A stretch of DNA of 64,000 nt from Streptomyces alanosinicus. Its GTDB lineage: Bacteria; Actinomycetota; Actinomycetes; Streptomycetales; Streptomycetaceae. Of the stretch, positions 8,226 through 16,745 are shown in pieces; position 1 is the stretch's first letter; each line of letters begins with the position of its first letter. Below the pieces are notes generated by a model. That model worked only from the letters and a program-made list of their open reading frames with translations, was not told the DNA's origin and did no database searches. The stretch spans positions 62,001 through 126,000 of the forward strand of contig NZ_BMVG01000009.1 of assembly GCF_014650595.1 (NCBI RefSeq), written 5' to 3'. A program made the translations under genes and the position numbers.

Positions 8226-9560
8226 ATGAGCAGCCCCCCTGTCGCACCCACGGGCTGGAGCCGTTGGCTCGTCCCGCCCGCCGCCCTCTCCGTCCACCTC
8301 GCCATCGGCCAGGCCTACGCCTGGAGCGTCTTCAAGCCACCCCTCGAATCCGCGCTGCACCTCGACGGCACCCAGAGCGCGCTGCCCTTCCAGCTCGCGA
8401 TCGTCATGCTCGGGCTGTCGGCCGCGTTCGGCGGCACCCTCGTCGAACGCAACGGACCACGCTGGGCCATGACCGTGGCCCTGGTCTGCTTCTCCTCCGG
8501 CTTCCTGATCTCCGCGCTCGGCGCCGAGACCGAGCAGTACTGGCTGATCGTCCTCGGCTACGGCTTCGTCGGCGGCATCGGCCTCGGCATCGGCTACATC
8601 TCGCCCGTCTCCACCCTGATCAAGTGGTTCCCGGACCGGCCCGGCATGGCGACCGGCATCGCCATCATGGGCTTCGGCGGCGGCGCGCTGATCGCCTCGC
8701 CCTGGTCCGCGCAGATGCTCTCGTCCTTCGGCGGTGACAACGATGGCATCGCCCTCGCCTTCCTGGTGCACGGACTGTCGTACGCCGTCTTCATGACCCT
8801 CGGCGTGCTGCTGGTACGCGTTCCGCGCCCGGAGGACCGCGAGAAGACGGCGAGTGCGCCCGGCGCCTACGAGGGCGTGCAGGTCTCCGCGCGCAACGCG
8901 GTGCGCACCCCGCAGTTCTGGTGTCTGTGGATCGTGCTCTGCATGAACGTGACCGCGGGCATCGGCATCCTGGAGAAGGCCGCCCCGATGATCACGGACT
9001 TCTTCGCCGACAGCTCCACCCCGGTGTCGGCGTCCGCGGCCGCCGGGTTCGTCGCCCTGCTGTCCGCCGCCAACATGGCGGGCCGCATCGGCTGGTCGTC
9101 CACCTCCGACCTCATCGGACGCAAGAACATCTACCGCGTCTACCTCGGTGTCGGCGCGCTGATGTACCTGCTCATCGCCGTCCTCGGCGACTCCTCGAAA
9201 CCGCTGTTCATCCTCTGCGCCCTGGTGATCCTCTCCTTCTACGGCGGCGGTTTCGCCACCGTCCCGGCGTATCTGAAGGACCTCTTCGGGACCTACGAGG
9301 TCGGCGCGATCCATGGCCGGCTGCTCACGGCCTGGTCACTGGCCGGGGTGCTCGGGCCGCTGATCGTCAACTGGATCGCCGACCACCAGAAGGACGCCGG
9401 CAAGCACGGACCGGCCCTGTACACCCTCTCCTTCGGCATCATGATCGGGCTGCTCGTCATCGGCTTCGTCGCCAATGAGCTGGTCCGGCCCGTGCACACC
9501 CGCTTCCATGTCCCCGCCCCCAGGGAGGCCGCCGATGTCGAACGACAGCAGTCCGCGTGA
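8226..9560 (+). CDS. OFA-family MFS transporter (oxalate/formate antiporter type)
   Basis: A 444-residue 12-helix major-facilitator protein of the oxalate:formate antiporter (OFA) family, expected in the cytoplasmic membrane. The first helix carries the family-like HLAIGQAYAWSVF segment, and the loop between helices 2 and 3 has LVERNGPR. Conserved GxGxG helices (FVGGIGLGIGY) precede SPVSTLIKWFPDRPGMATG, typical of OFA proteins. The ATG at 8226 is chosen over an in-frame start at 8079 because the extra residues do not look transporter-like and cover the operator region. A 42-residue small protein overlaps its 3' end. In this block it may import oxalate or exchange it for formate (inference from neighbours). 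Confidence 0.9.
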   Translation: MSSPPVAPTGWSRWLVPPAALSVHLAIGQAYAWSVFKPPLESALHLDGTQSALPFQLAIVMLGLSAAFGGTLVERNGPRWAMTVALVCFSSGFLISALGAETEQYWLIVLGYGFVGGIGLGIGYISPVSTLIKWFPDRPGMATGIAIMGFGGGALIASPWSAQMLSSFGGDNDGIALAFLVHGLSYAVFMTLGVLLVRVPRPEDREKTASAPGAYEGVQVSARNAVRTPQFWCLWIVLCMNVTAGIGILEKAAPMITDFFADSSTPVSASAAAGFVALLSAANMAGRIGWSSTSDLIGRKNIYRVYLGVGALMYLLIAVLGDSSKPLFILCALVILSFYGGGFATVPAYLKDLFGTYEVGAIHGRLLTAWSLAGVLGPLIVNWIADHQKDAGKHGPALYTLSFGIMIGLLVIGFVANELVRPVHTRFHVPAPREAADVERQQSA

Positions 9561-9663
9561 TCGCCGATCACTGATCGTGCTCGCCTGGCTCTGGGTGGGC
9601 GCGCCCTTCGCCTACGGCGTGTACGAACTGGTACAGAAGGCGAGCCGACTGTTCCACGGGTGA
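9535..9663 (+). CDS. Small single-helix companion of the OFA transporter
   Basis: A 42-residue peptide overlapping the end of the OFA transporter gene by 26 bases in another frame, with a strong ribosome site (GGGAGG, 8 bases before the ATG). It has a charged N-terminus followed by one membrane helix, SLIVLAWLWVGAPFAYGVYE. Short proteins of this kind next to OFA transporters are known to annotators as MFS transporter small subunits (recollection). It probably associates with the transporter in the membrane. Confidence 0.7.
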   Translation: MSNDSSPRDRRSLIVLAWLWVGAPFAYGVYELVQKASRLFHG

Positions 9664-9677
9664 CACCTGAGAAAGGC

Positions 9678-9721
9678 CGGGCGTCCGAAGGTCTGCAAGA
9701 AGCCGACAACTCGGACGCCCG
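9678..9721 (+). terminator. Rho-independent-type hairpin after the OFA transporter pair
   Basis: CGGGCGTCCGA at 9678-9688 pairs perfectly with TCGGACGCCCG at 9711-9721, followed by TTTCCTGTC. It ends the transporter/small-protein transcript. Confidence 0.7.
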
Positions 9722-9810
9722 TTTCCTGTCGCCTCACGTGCCGTCGTACCCGTGAGTCACTGAACAGACTGGTGGATCCCGCTACCCACGGCAACGAGGG
9801 GGACCCCGCC

Positions 9811-10758
9811 ATGAACGGCTCGCGCATCACGGCCATCGGCCACTACCAGCCCGCCCGGGTGCTCACCAACAAGGACCTGGCCGCCCTGGTCGACACGAGC
9901 GACGAGTGGATCAGCAGCAGGGTCGGCATCCGGACCCGGCACATCGCCGGCCCCGACGAGCCGGTCGACGAACTGGCCGCGCACGCCGCCGCCAAGGCCC
10001 TCGCCGGCGCCGGCCTGAGCCCCGGCGACATCGACCTGGTCCTGGTCGCCACGTCCACGGCGATCGACCGTTCCCCGAACACCGCCGCCCGCGTCGCGGC
10101 CCGGCTCGGCATCCCGCAGCCCGCCGCGATGGACGTCAACGTGGTGTGCGCCGGTTTCACCCACGCGCTGGCCACCGCCGACCACACCGTCCGGGCCGGC
10201 GCCGCCACCCGGGCGCTGGTCATCGGCGCCGACAAGATGTCCGACGTCACGGACTGGAGCGACCGCAGCACCTGTGTCCTCGTCGGCGACGGAGCCGGGG
10301 CCGCCGTCGTCGAGGCATGTCCGCCGGGGGAGGAGCCGGGGATCGGGCCGGTGCTGTGGGGCTCGGTGCCCGAGATGGGGCACGCCGTGCGGATCGAGGG
10401 CACCCCGCCGCGGTTCGCGCAGGAGGGACAGTCCGTCTACCGCTGGGCCACCACCCGGCTGCCGGCCATCGCCCGCGCCGCCTGCGAACGGGCCGGGGTG
10501 ACACCCGAGGACCTCGCCGGGGTCGTCCTGCATCAGGCCAATCTGCGCATCATCGAGCCGCTGGCCGAGAAGCTCGGCGCGGTCAACGCCGTGGTCGCCC
10601 GCGACGTCACCGAATCCGGCAACACCTCGGCGGCCAGTGTCCCGCTGGCCTTCTCCAAGCTGGTCGAGCAGGGTGCGCTCGGCTCCGGCGACCCCGTGCT
10701 GCTGTTCGGCTTCGGCGGCAATCTGTCGTACGCGGGCCAGGTCGTACGCTGCCCGTGA
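9811..10758 (+). CDS. Stand-alone beta-ketoacyl-ACP synthase III-like enzyme
   Basis: A 315-residue thiolase-fold enzyme of the FabH family with an intact catalytic triad: Cys113 in NVVCAGFTHA, His in LHQANLRII, and Asn in ESGNTSAASVP. The start at 9811 is preceded by GAGGGGG. It stands alone, with no ACP, reductase or second ketosynthase nearby. It sits between the OFA transporter and the GntR regulator of the oxalate block. FabH enzymes condense an acyl-CoA with malonyl-ACP; relatives also do acyl transfer or hydrolysis. A link to CoA-thioester metabolism of this cluster is possible but unproven. Confidence 0.85.
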   Translation: MNGSRITAIGHYQPARVLTNKDLAALVDTSDEWISSRVGIRTRHIAGPDEPVDELAAHAAAKALAGAGLSPGDIDLVLVATSTAIDRSPNTAARVAARLGIPQPAAMDVNVVCAGFTHALATADHTVRAGAATRALVIGADKMSDVTDWSDRSTCVLVGDGAGAAVVEACPPGEEPGIGPVLWGSVPEMGHAVRIEGTPPRFAQEGQSVYRWATTRLPAIARAACERAGVTPEDLAGVVLHQANLRIIEPLAEKLGAVNAVVARDVTESGNTSAASVPLAFSKLVEQGALGSGDPVLLFGFGGNLSYAGQVVRCP

Positions 10759-10819
10759 ACGGACGGCCGCAGGTGTGGACGAACCGGGGGCCGACCGGCC
10801 TGGCTTTTGTGCACCGTAG

Positions 10820-10830
10820 ACTGTAGACAA
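10820..10830. promoter_or_regulatory. Candidate GntR autoregulatory operator
   Basis: ACTGTAGACAA at 10820-10830, followed by AAGACAAT, about 70 bases before the GntR start. It is the reverse complement of the site at 8093-8103. Confidence 0.55.
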
Positions 10831-10902
10831 AAGACAATTGATACTGAGCCGATACTGAGCGTCCAGCGTCCACGCGTCAGATCTGTCCAGGAGGGGACCG
10901 CG

Positions 10903-11580
10903 ATGTTGTCGACCGGACTGCCGCAAGGGGCGGTGCCCAAGCTCGAACGTCCCGGCCCGCTGCGCGAGCGTGTCTACGAGGCACTGCTCGAACTCATCAC
11001 CACCCGCGCCCTGCAGCCCGGCCAGCACCTGGTCGAGAGCGAGCTGGCCGGGCACCTCGGTGTCTCCCGGCAGCCGGTGCGGGAGGCGCTGCAGCGGCTC
11101 AACACCGAGGGCTGGGTCGATCTGCGCCCCGCGCAGGGCGCGTTCGTGCACGAGCCGACCGAGGAGGAGGCCGACCAGCTGCTCACGGTGCGCACCCTGC
11201 TGGAGGCGGAGGCCGCCCGGCTCGCCGCCGTCCACGCCGGCTCCCCCGGGGTCCAGGCCCTTGAGGAGCTGTGCGCCGAGGGCGAGAAGGCCGTCGCCGC
11301 CGACCAGGTGGACCGGGCCGTCGCCCTCAACGCGGCCTTCCACGCCAAGGTCATGGAACTGGCGGGCAACGCGGTCCTCGCCGAACTCGCCGCCCAGGTC
11401 GACCGCCGGGTCCGCTGGTACTACACCCCGGTGGCCCGGCAGCGCGGGCGCCAGTCGTGGATCGAGCACCGGGAACTGATCACCGCGATCGCCGGCCGCG
11501 ACGAACAGCGGGCCGCCCATCTGATGCGCGCCCACACCGAACACACCCGCCGCTCCTACCACGAGCGCAACGGCACCTGA
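10903..11580 (+). CDS. GntR-family regulator, FCD (FadR-like) subfamily
   Basis: A 225-residue regulator. The winged helix covers about residues 20-85, with the GntR signature LGVSRQPVREALQRLNTEGWV. The rest is a helical FCD ligand domain, with candidate metal/ligand histidines in NAAFHAKV, WIEHREL and RAHTEHTR. The ATG at 10903 is chosen because AGGAGGGG lies 7 bases upstream. It is the only regulator in the oxalate block. Matching TTGTCTACAGT-type sites in front of this gene, the OFA transporter and the ThDP-enzyme gene make it the probable local regulator. FCD proteins usually sense small organic acids, so oxalate, formate or glyoxylate are candidate effectors. Confidence 0.9.
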   Translation: MLSTGLPQGAVPKLERPGPLRERVYEALLELITTRALQPGQHLVESELAGHLGVSRQPVREALQRLNTEGWVDLRPAQGAFVHEPTEEEADQLLTVRTLLEAEAARLAAVHAGSPGVQALEELCAEGEKAVAADQVDRAVALNAAFHAKVMELAGNAVLAELAAQVDRRVRWYYTPVARQRGRQSWIEHRELITAIAGRDEQRAAHLMRAHTEHTRRSYHERNGT

Positions 11581-11581
11581 C

Positions 11582-11617
11582 CCCACGGGCTCACCCACGG
11601 GCTCACCCACGGACTCA
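11582..11617. repeat. Short 12-bp tandem repeat
   Basis: CCCACGGGCTCA occurs twice in tandem, followed by CCCACGGACTCA, directly after the GntR stop codon. Non-coding; no function is evident. Confidence 0.6.
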
Positions 11618-11696
11618 CCCAGGGGCCGCTTCACCGCGCATGTGCGTGTTCCTCCTGCGGCGAGCGGATCGCAGAGGGGGAACAGCGGGGATGTGC

Positions 11697-13106
11697 TCAG
11701 GAGGCCGGCTGGGTCCGGGGAACCGGGACGGCCGGCTGCCGGCCGTCCCGGCCCGGCTGGCGCAGCAGCAGCGCGATCGCCGCCGCGGCCATCGACACCC
11801 CGCCGGCCAGCGCGTAGGCGCCGTCGTAGCCCCAGGCGTCCACCACCATCGAGCCGAGACCGCCGCCGAACAGGCCGCTGACCAGCTTGCCGCTGTAGAC
11901 GAGGCCGTAGTTGGTGGCGTTGTAGTTCTCGCCGAAGTAGTCCGGGGTCAGCGTGGCGAACATCGGGTAGAACGCGCCGCCGCCGAAGCCGGAGAGGAAG
12001 GCGAAGAACAGGAACAGCCACTCGCTCTTGATGTCACCGGCCCAGATGACGCCGAACTGGGCGAGCCCCAGCACCACGATGACGAACACCAGCGACGTCT
12101 TACGGCCCCACAGGTCCGACAGCCGGCCCACGACCGCCCGCCCGACGCCGTTGACGACCGCCATGACCCCCATCGACGACGCCGCGACCAGCGGGCCGAA
12201 GCCGATCTCCTTGGCGTAGTCGACCTGGAAGGAGATCCCGAAGATCGACACACCGGCGGTCATGACGATGCTGATCCACATCAGCGGCAGCATGCCCGTC
12301 CTGATGGCCTCCTTCGGGGTGTACTGCCGTACCGCGGGCGGGTTCCTGGCCAGGCTCGCCGCGTTCCTGCCGGAGCCGGAGTGCGACAGCGGGTCGACGT
12401 CGGCCGGCCACCAGTTCTTCGGCGGGTCCTTGAAGAACCAGGCGCAGACGGCGACCACGATCAGCACATACACACCGATCAGGTCCAGCACCTCGTCGTA
12501 ATCGCCGGTGTCGAAGGCGTAGTTGAAGATGAAGATGAAGGGCAGCGAGCCATAGGCGAAGCCGCCGTTGACGAAGCCGGTCTTCGCGCCGCGCCGCTCC
12601 GGGAACCACTTGCCGACCATGTTGATGCAGGTCGCGTAGATCAGCCCGGAGCCCACCCCGCCCACGACGCCGAAGCCGACGATGGCCGGCATCACATGGT
12701 CGAGGTGGGACAGGGCCAGAAAGCCGAACAGACACATCACGGCGCCTATGTACATCGCACGGCGCGCGGTGAGAACGCCCTTCTCGCGCAGCCAGCCCGC
12801 GGGGAAGGCGATGCCGGCCTGGAAGAACACCCAGACGCTGAGGATCCAGAAGGTGTTGCTCCGGGTCCAGCCGTGCGCGTCGGACAGGGTGTCCTCGGCG
12901 GAGCCGTAGGCGTACTCCGAGACGCTGATGGCCATCATCGCCACCCACGGCAGGTACACCATCAGCTTGCGGGAGTGGCCGAGGATGTCACGGTCCGTCT
13001 CGCCGACGCGGTAGACCCGGCCCCGGGAGTCGGTGACCTCGCGGTGCGAGCGGTTCGCCGAACCGGGGTCGGCCGGCGTCTTCCGTGTTTCGGGATCAGC
13101 CGTCAT
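11697..13106 (-). CDS. OFA-family MFS transporter, second copy
   Basis: A 469-residue transporter. A soluble N-terminus with GRVYRVGETDRDILG precedes about 12 membrane segments. Family features include INMVGKWFPERRGAKTGFVNGG (between helices 4 and 5) and DPPKNWWPADVDP in the central loop. It starts one base after the stop of the next transporter gene upstream (TGATATG), so the two are translationally coupled. It resembles that neighbour over the whole length (shared GRVYRVGE, NWWP and DHFGEN/DYFGEN motifs) and is probably a tandem duplicate. It is likely a transporter for oxalate, formate or a related carboxylate. Confidence 0.88.
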   Translation of the reverse strand: MTADPETRKTPADPGSANRSHREVTDSRGRVYRVGETDRDILGHSRKLMVYLPWVAMMAISVSEYAYGSAEDTLSDAHGWTRSNTFWILSVWVFFQAGIAFPAGWLREKGVLTARRAMYIGAVMCLFGFLALSHLDHVMPAIVGFGVVGGVGSGLIYATCINMVGKWFPERRGAKTGFVNGGFAYGSLPFIFIFNYAFDTGDYDEVLDLIGVYVLIVVAVCAWFFKDPPKNWWPADVDPLSHSGSGRNAASLARNPPAVRQYTPKEAIRTGMLPLMWISIVMTAGVSIFGISFQVDYAKEIGFGPLVAASSMGVMAVVNGVGRAVVGRLSDLWGRKTSLVFVIVVLGLAQFGVIWAGDIKSEWLFLFFAFLSGFGGGAFYPMFATLTPDYFGENYNATNYGLVYSGKLVSGLFGGGLGSMVVDAWGYDGAYALAGGVSMAAAAIALLLRQPGRDGRQPAVPVPRTQPAS

Positions 13107-13107
13107 A

Positions 13108-14472
13108 TCAGGCCATCTCCTCGCCGAGAGGGTGGGGATTGGGGACGATGCGCCGGACGCTGAGCCTGCCCGGCGCTCTGAGAAACAGCGCCACCGCGGC
13201 GCAGACCAGCCCGGTGCAGCCCGCCAGGAGGAACGTGGAGTGGGGGGCGCGGGCGGTGTACCCGGCGGCCCGGGCGCCGGTGGCGACGGCGACCGGCAGC
13301 AGCCAGGCACCGGTGAGCAGTCCCTGGACGCTCGCGTGGTGGTTCTCACCGAAGTGGTCCGCGGCCAGCGCGGTGACCAGCACCAGCGCCGCCGCGCCGG
13401 CGGCCGCCGTGGCCGCGGCACAGCCGAGGAGGAGCGGGCCGCTGCCCGTCCGGGCCGCGACCGGCACCCCGAACTGCGCCCCCGCCAGCACCAGACAGGC
13501 CGTGACCAGGGCGGTGCGCCGTCCCGAGCGGTCCGACAGCACACCGGCCACGGCCGCCGCGCCGCCGCCCACGACCGTCATTGACCACACCGTCCGCCCG
13601 CCGAGCCCGAACTGCCGGCCGTACGCCGGGAGCAGCCAGACACCCAGCACCGTGACACCGGCCGCGCCCAGCAGACACAGCCACATCAGCCACAGCACGG
13701 GACTGCGTGCCGCCTCGCGCAGGGTGTGGTGGCGCACGGCGGGCGGGTTCTTCTCCCGGGCGCGCCGAGCGCCGGGATCCGCCGGCACGGACCGGGGATC
13801 GGGACCCGGCGGCCACCAGTTCCGCGGCGGGTCCCGCAGCGGCAGGCCCGTCCCCGCCACCGCCAGGGCAGCCCCGGCCCCCGCGACCGCGAGCAGGAGT
13901 CGCGGATCGGCGCCGCGCACCGGAGCCGGCAGGAACGGCACGGCCCCCACGGCGAGCCCGCTCGCCACGAGCCCCGTGGGGCCGCCCCGGCGCTCCGGCC
14001 ACCAACGGCCGGGCAGCGTCAGACAGGTCGTGTGCACCAGTCCCGCGCCGGCCCCGGCGCACACCGCGCACGCGAGCCGGGCGGCGGTGAGGCCGGGCGC
14101 GGCGGCGAGCGCCAGACACCCGGCGAGGGTGCCGAGCGCTCCGCCGGTCAGGGCCGCGCGGGCGGAGAGCCGGCCGCTCTCCCGCAGCCGCCCGGCCGGG
14201 AGGGCGACGGCCGCCTGGGACAATGCCCACAGGCCCGCCGGCCAGTACAGGTCCCCGCCCCACCTGTGAGCGTCACGGAGACCGGCCTGCGCGGCGACGA
14301 ACGCGTACGCGGCACCACTGATGCCCGCCATACCCACCCAGGGCAGGACGACCATCCAGATCCGGCCACGCCCCAGCAGATCGACATCGCTCTCGCCGAC
14401 CCGGTACACGCGGCCCCTGCGGTCCCTCACCTCCCTGCACAGCACGGAGGCGGGAGGATCGATCGTTTCCAT
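13108..14472 (-). CDS. OFA-like MFS transporter, divergent third copy
   Basis: A 454-residue paralogue of the downstream OFA transporter. It keeps GRVYRVGESDVDLLG, DPPRNWWPPGPDP, NPPAVRHHTLREA and the late DHFGENHHA motif. The membrane helices are richer in Ala/Gly/Leu and several conserved polar residues of the sibling are changed: KWFPERRGAKTGFVNGG has become RWWPERRGGPTGLVASG. The start at 14472 is chosen by alignment with the sibling, since sequence further upstream does not look like protein of this family. The ribosome site is weak. It may be a specialised or a partly relaxed copy; its stop is one base from the next start. Confidence 0.8.
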   Translation of the reverse strand: METIDPPASVLCREVRDRRGRVYRVGESDVDLLGRGRIWMVVLPWVGMAGISGAAYAFVAAQAGLRDAHRWGGDLYWPAGLWALSQAAVALPAGRLRESGRLSARAALTGGALGTLAGCLALAAAPGLTAARLACAVCAGAGAGLVHTTCLTLPGRWWPERRGGPTGLVASGLAVGAVPFLPAPVRGADPRLLLAVAGAGAALAVAGTGLPLRDPPRNWWPPGPDPRSVPADPGARRAREKNPPAVRHHTLREAARSPVLWLMWLCLLGAAGVTVLGVWLLPAYGRQFGLGGRTVWSMTVVGGGAAAVAGVLSDRSGRRTALVTACLVLAGAQFGVPVAARTGSGPLLLGCAAATAAAGAAALVLVTALAADHFGENHHASVQGLLTGAWLLPVAVATGARAAGYTARAPHSTFLLAGCTGLVCAAVALFLRAPGRLSVRRIVPNPHPLGEEMA

Positions 14473-14596
14473 CTCGCGACTTGCACCCCTTGCGTCGAAA
14501 GTTCTGGCCAGCGCCCCCTGTCCCATGCCTTTCGTGCGCGCCCGGGTCCCGGGGCCGGCCGACGCGCACCGCCTGCCGGCCCCCGCCTCGCTCACC

Positions 14597-16744
14597 TCAT
14601 GAGCCGCCTCCCAGCAGTCCGGCCGCCCGCGCCCAGCGGTACTTCGCGCCCAGCGCGGCCACCGGCTTCTCCGTCGTGTACGGGTACGCCACGACCCCCA
14701 GCTCGAACAGGTACTGACAGGCCTCCTCGACCTCGACGTCCCCCGCGAGCGAGGCCACGACCGGCTTCTCGATGCCCCGCTCACGGAACTCCGCGACCAC
14801 GCGCGCCGTCAGCTCGGCGAACACCATCGGCGGGGTGACGATGGTGTGCCAGTAGCCGAGGACGAGCGCGTGGATCCGCGGGTCCTCCAGGCCGAGCCGG
14901 ATCGTCGCCTCGTACGTCGAGGGCGGCTCGCCCCCGGTGATGTCGACCGGGTTGCCGGCCACCCCGAACGGCGGGATGAACCGGCGGAACGCCTCGTCCA
15001 GGTCGGGCGGGATCTCCATCAGGGACAGCCCGTTGTCGGTCACGGCGTCCGAGAGCAGCACACCGCTGCCGCCCGCGCCCGTGATGATCACGACGTTGTC
15101 GCCCTGGGGAGCGGGCAGGACGGGCAGGGCACGGGCGTACTCCAGCATGTCGTTCAGACCCGGCGCCCGGATCACCCCCGCCTGCCGCAGGATGTCGTCG
15201 TACACGGCGTCGTCGCCCGCCAGCGCCCCGGTGTGCGAACCGGCCGCCTTCGCGCCCGCCGCCGTACGGCCCGCCTTCAGCACCACGACCGGCTTCTTCG
15301 GCACGGTCGCACGGGCCGCCTCGACGAACGCCCGGCCGTCCTTGAGGTCTTCGAGATGCATGGCGATGCACTCGGTGTGCGGGTCCTCGCCGAACCAGGT
15401 CAACAGGTCGTCCTCGTCCAGGTCCGCCTTGTTGCCGAGGCCGACGATCGCCGACACGCCCGTCTTCGTGGCGCGGGCGAAGCCGAGGATGGCCATGCCG
15501 ATGCCGCCGGACTGCGAGGTCAGCGCCACCCCGCCCTTGACGTCGTACGGTGTGCAGAACGTGGCGCACAGGTCCTGCCAGGTGGAGTAGTAGCCGTAGA
15601 TGTTCGGGCCGAGCAGGCGGATGTGGTGCCGCTCGGCGATCTCCACGATCCGCGCCTGCAGTTCGTGCTCGCCGGTCTCGGCGAAGCCCGACGGGATCAG
15701 GACGGCGTTGGGGATGTTCTTGCGTCCCACTTCCTCCAGGGCCGCGGCCACGAACGCGGCGGGGATGGCGAAGACCGCCACATCCACCTCACCGGGAACG
15801 TCCGTCACACTCTTGTACGCCTTGCGGCCCAGAATGTCATCGGCCCTGGGGTTCACCGGATGGATCTCTCCGGAGAAGCCGCCGTCGATGAGGTTGCGCA
15901 TCACCGAATTGCCGATCTTGCCCGGTTCGTTGGACGCGCCGATGACCGCGACGGAGGACGGCTGCATCAGCCGGCGCATCGTCGACAGGATCGCGTCGCG
16001 GGTGTACGTCCTCCGGGGCACCGCCTGCCGCTCGGCGAGGATCACCCGGATGTCGGCGGCCGTCGCCCCCGTGGGCGTCGCGATCACCGGGTTGAGGTCC
16101 ACCTCGGCGATCTCCGGGAAGTCCGCGACCAGTTGGGAGACCCGCCGGATCTGCTCGGCGACCGCCCACCGGTGCACACCGGCCTGCCCGCGCACCCCGC
16201 GCAGGATCTCCGCCGAGCGGATGGAGTCCAGCATCGACATCGCCTCGCCGCCGGTGACCGGCGCCAGCCGGAACGTCACCTCCTTCAGCACCTCGACCAG
16301 CACACCGCCGAGGCCGAACGCCACCACCTTCCCGAACGTCGGGTCGGTGACCGCGCCGACGATGACCTCCTGCCCCTGGGGCAGCAGCTCCTGCACCTGC
16401 ACGCCCTCGATCCGGGCCGCCGCGTCGTAGGCGCGGGCGTTCTCGATGATCCGGCAGAACGCGGCCCGTACGTCCGCCGCGCCCTCGACGCCCACCACGA
16501 CCCCGCCGGCGTCGGTCTTGTGCAGGATGTCGGGGGAGACGATCTTCATGACGACCGGCTTGCCGAAACGTGCCGCGGCGGCCACCGCCTCGTCCACGTC
16601 CGTCGCCAGTTCCTCGCCCGGTACGGCGATCCCGTACGCGTCGGCGATCACCTTTCCCTCGGGCGCGGTCAGCGCGGTACGGCCCTCGGCGCGCACCGCG
16701 TCGAGCAGGGCGCGTACCTTCGGCGCCCGGTCTTCGGCCATCAC
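14597..16744 (-). CDS. Acetate--CoA ligase (ADP-forming)-family protein
   Basis: About 715 residues holding the ATP-grasp beta part first (about 1-235, with PVVMKIVSPDILHKTDAGGVVVG) and the CoA-binding/succinyl-CoA-synthetase-like alpha part after it (SVAVIGASNEPGKIGNSVMRNL at about 260). The phosphohistidine-loop-like SHTGALAGDD comes later. Such enzymes interconvert acyl-CoA plus ADP and phosphate with acid plus CoA plus ATP. Either the GTG at 16744 or the adjacent ATG at 16741 can start it, immediately after the frc stop. Co-transcription with frc and the ThDP enzyme suggests it makes oxalyl-CoA or formyl-CoA, or harvests ATP from formyl-CoA (inference). Confidence 0.88.
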   Translation of the reverse strand: MMAEDRAPKVRALLDAVRAEGRTALTAPEGKVIADAYGIAVPGEELATDVDEAVAAAARFGKPVVMKIVSPDILHKTDAGGVVVGVEGAADVRAAFCRIIENARAYDAAARIEGVQVQELLPQGQEVIVGAVTDPTFGKVVAFGLGGVLVEVLKEVTFRLAPVTGGEAMSMLDSIRSAEILRGVRGQAGVHRWAVAEQIRRVSQLVADFPEIAEVDLNPVIATPTGATAADIRVILAERQAVPRRTYTRDAILSTMRRLMQPSSVAVIGASNEPGKIGNSVMRNLIDGGFSGEIHPVNPRADDILGRKAYKSVTDVPGEVDVAVFAIPAAFVAAALEEVGRKNIPNAVLIPSGFAETGEHELQARIVEIAERHHIRLLGPNIYGYYSTWQDLCATFCTPYDVKGGVALTSQSGGIGMAILGFARATKTGVSAIVGLGNKADLDEDDLLTWFGEDPHTECIAMHLEDLKDGRAFVEAARATVPKKPVVVLKAGRTAAGAKAAGSHTGALAGDDAVYDDILRQAGVIRAPGLNDMLEYARALPVLPAPQGDNVVIITGAGGSGVLLSDAVTDNGLSLMEIPPDLDEAFRRFIPPFGVAGNPVDITGGEPPSTYEATIRLGLEDPRIHALVLGYWHTIVTPPMVFAELTARVVAEFRERGIEKPVVASLAGDVEVEEACQYLFELGVVAYPYTTEKPVAALGAKYRWARAAGLLGGGS

Positions 16745-16745
16745 G

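Noticed and set aside
11582..11617. Possible CRISPR-like repeat
   Set aside because: Three 12-base direct repeats without spacers and no cas genes; simple tandem duplication.
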